From the NCBI GenBank assembly GCA_031254105.1, contig JAIRVB010000020.1, forward strand, positions 50,719 through 114,718: a DNA stretch of 64,000 nucleotides, in the 5' to 3' direction. The translations under genes were made by a program, and so were the position numbers. The stretch comes from Chitinispirillales bacterium (GTDB lineage Bacteria; Fibrobacterota; Chitinivibrionia; Chitinivibrionales; Chitinispirillaceae). The notes beneath the pieces were generated by a model. That model was not told where the DNA came from. It saw only the letters and a list, made by a program, of their open reading frames with translations, and searched no databases. Positions 62,587-64,000 of the stretch are shown here, in pieces (position 1 is the stretch's first letter; each line of letters opens with the position of its first letter).

Positions 62587-63468
62587 ATGAAGAAAAAACC
62601 ATCTATTCTCCTTGTGCCGCCAAAGGGCAGCCGTGTCAAAATATTACCGATACGCACATGGATGGCGGCTATTTTAATAATTATAGTCGTCATCGGTTTT
62701 GCCGGTTTTTTTATCCCTTTTGAAAGTCTCGCGCTTTCAGCTCAGGAGCAAAACCAGCACAAAAATCTCATTGAGCAAAATAAACGTTTGCATCAGAATA
62801 TTGGCGCTACTTTGCGTCTGCTTGCCAATCTTAAAGAGAACACCGTACGCCTTGAAGCAAAAAAAGAGCAGTCTATGGAGATATTCGGACTGCCTCAGGA
62901 AAAGCACACTTCTCTTGTCAAAAAGAGCAAGGCAAACTCCGCTTCTATGGAGTCCGGCGCACTCTTGAACTATATTAGCGAACGTGAAGAACATATCTCC
63001 GCTTTCGCCTATTTAGCAAGCGAGGGAGGGAAGAATCTGTTTGAGTCGATCCCTGTCAATTACCCGGTTTCTCCATCCGCTTCTATAATCTCAAGACGTT
63101 TCGGCACAGGCCGGGATCCGTTTACCGGAAAACAAAAAATGCACTACGGCGTGGACTTCGCCGCCGAGATCGGCACACCGGTCATGGCTTCAGCCGCCGG
63201 GACAGTCACACTTGTGGAGGAAGACCCAATATGGGGCAAGCGCATCAAAATATCCCACGCTCAGGGATATAGCACGAATTATTCTCATTTGGGCACAACG
63301 CGCATTGCTCAGGGCCGTTCCGTCAAACGCGGCGATGTGATCGGCACAATCGGCCTTTCCGGCTTAACAACCGGACCGCATGTACATTATGAACTGTGGT
63401 ACAAGGACAGACCGCTCAATCCGGAGGAGTATTTTTTCCCGGTGCAGGAGCTCGCGGCGAACAGATGA
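62587..63468 (+). CDS. M23-family (LytM-type) cell-wall metallopeptidase
   Basis: 293 aa. A single membrane anchor is at about residues 25-50 (TWMAAILIIIVVIGFAGFFI). A coiled coil follows (EQNQHKNLIEQNKRLHQNIG), then the M23 domain: HYGVDFAAEIGTPVMASAAG (zinc ligands H and D) and GLTTGPHVHYELW (HxH). All catalytic positions are present, so it is probably an active endopeptidase cutting peptidoglycan cross-links. In related bacteria such genes often precede bactofilin genes, but no bactofilin is in the window. It follows the coiled-coil gene by 5 nt. Confidence 0.93.
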   Translation: MKKKPSILLVPPKGSRVKILPIRTWMAAILIIIVVIGFAGFFIPFESLALSAQEQNQHKNLIEQNKRLHQNIGATLRLLANLKENTVRLEAKKEQSMEIFGLPQEKHTSLVKKSKANSASMESGALLNYISEREEHISAFAYLASEGGKNLFESIPVNYPVSPSASIISRRFGTGRDPFTGKQKMHYGVDFAAEIGTPVMASAAGTVTLVEEDPIWGKRIKISHAQGYSTNYSHLGTTRIAQGRSVKRGDVIGTIGLSGLTTGPHVHYELWYKDRPLNPEEYFFPVQELAANR

Positions 63469-64000
63469 TTCATTTTTGTCGCTGGTTACATTGCAAAAAG
63501 ATAAATCCCAACATATCAAAAATAATACTGCTTTCGTTTCAGCTGCGCGTTAATCGCATGGCATTAAACAACCGCGCATAGAAAAATAATATCAATTGAC
63601 AATCACCTTCGCGTTGTGAAAGCCAAACTGTCCGGTTTTAACTTATATAGTCATTCAACTTGGAAAAAGATATTAATATTAATGCAGAAATAATAACGCA
63701 GAATGCAGAAATGAGGTGATCAGATCTTTTATTTCTGCATTCGGACATCTATTTTGAAGTTGAATTATTATATATTCAACCTAACCTTGCTTGAAAAAAT
63801 TAACTCAAAGATCTGAAAATTCAGACAATGTCATTTCCAGACAACTATAAATTGTTAAAAAAGTATTTGCGCATACACCGTCAAAATATATTTTACTATT
63901 GACACCAAAAGGTTACGCACACAAAAAAGAGATTGAGGCGCTATTTGCACAGGCGCGGTTTTATTAAATGGAATAGTTTATAGTAACTGTTTTTTATAAG
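63469..64000. other. Intergenic region at right edge
   Basis: No gene is recognised in the last 532 nt. It holds the MITE-like element at 63640-63775 and AT-rich DNA on both sides. TTGACAATCACCTTCGCGTTG at 63597 offers a -35-like TTGACA, with no convincing -10. Confidence 0.4.
63640..63775. repeat. MITE-like element, full copy
   Basis: Terminal sequences ATATAGTCATTCAACTTG and TATTTTGAAGTTGAAT are inverted at CAACTT/AAGTTG. The interior has GCAGAAATAATAACGCAGAA and TTATTTCTGCATTC arms. Its ends match, in opposite orientation, those of the 9720-9806 element, so this is the most complete version of the family. Confidence 0.65.

Overview
The window looks like chromosomal DNA of a Gram-negative, FCB-group bacterium. 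Fibrobacterota (Chitinivibrionia-like) is my best guess, with moderate confidence and no database support. The reasons are LpxH (lipid A), many signal-peptide, lipoprotein and beta-barrel proteins, DUF3098- and DUF3078-like proteins, a secreted metzincin with a Listeria-Bacteroides repeat, and TPR-plus-barrel envelope proteins. Most of it is ordinary chromosome. About 10 kb (roughly 14.9-16.3 kb and 22.7-24.4 kb, with scattered pieces at 27, 30.3-31.4 and 44.4 kb) is accessory and partly decayed.

Layout. 0-3.4 kb: a partial TPR-like envelope gene, a secreted metalloprotease and a VOC/PhnB-like protein. 3.6-9.7 kb: an operon of a helicase-C3/WYL-type protein, dnaE and plsC. 9.9-11.6 kb: a transglutaminase-like protein on the minus strand. 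12-14.6 kb: two tandem secreted PQQ-like beta-propellers. 14.9-16.3 kb: a truncated ORF6N protein and a frameshifted SLOG-like gene. 16.3-22.7 kb: a tight five-gene redox operon: membrane-anchored propeller, NHL propeller with a CGCC motif, Tat-type four-cluster ferredoxin, NapH/NosR-like membrane polyferredoxin, and a second membrane-anchored propeller. 22.7-24.4 kb: nucleotidyltransferase and HEPN toxin-antitoxin genes, one carrying a nonsense codon. 24.5-31.4 kb: glgC, a small acidic protein, lpxH, a flagellin remnant, HIT, uppP, a barrel-like protein and a Fic gene with an internal deletion. 31.6-35.7 kb: a 35-codon small ORF with its own promoter, smc and a SemiSWEET. 36-44.3 kb: an envelope cluster (CsgG/TolB-like TPR protein, lipoprotein, two beta-helix paralogs, barrel-TPR protein) interrupted by a candidate structured small RNA at about 39.94-40.03 kb. 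44.6-46.2 kb: speG and a CcrA-like subclass B1 metallo-beta-lactamase. 46.3-51.8 kb (minus strand): GAF protein, tRNA-Asp, tRNA-Val, DUF3098, HAMP protein, PgpH and a lipoprotein. 52.2-63.5 kb: mtgA, DUF3078 barrel, orphan antitoxin-like protein, degenerate GGDEF protein, Ser/Thr kinase, NtrC-type regulator, helical protein, DNA polymerase II, coiled-coil protein and M23 peptidase.

Working together. The strongest candidate for an undescribed system is the propeller/NHL/NapGH-like module at 16.3-22.7 kb with the two secreted propellers just upstream. It has the electron-transfer parts of a quinol-oxidising NapGH unit, but no recognisable terminal reductase, and is flanked on both sides by extracytoplasmic propellers. 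The intergenic DNA is rich in two dispersed palindrome families: a REP-like one with a GTACA/TTACA tail and a longer MITE-like one built on GCAGAAATAATAATGC. Several toxin, defence and motility genes are broken (SLOG-like frameshift, nucleotidyltransferase nonsense, Fic internal deletion, flagellin remnant, ORF6N truncation), which suggests ongoing loss of accessory genes.
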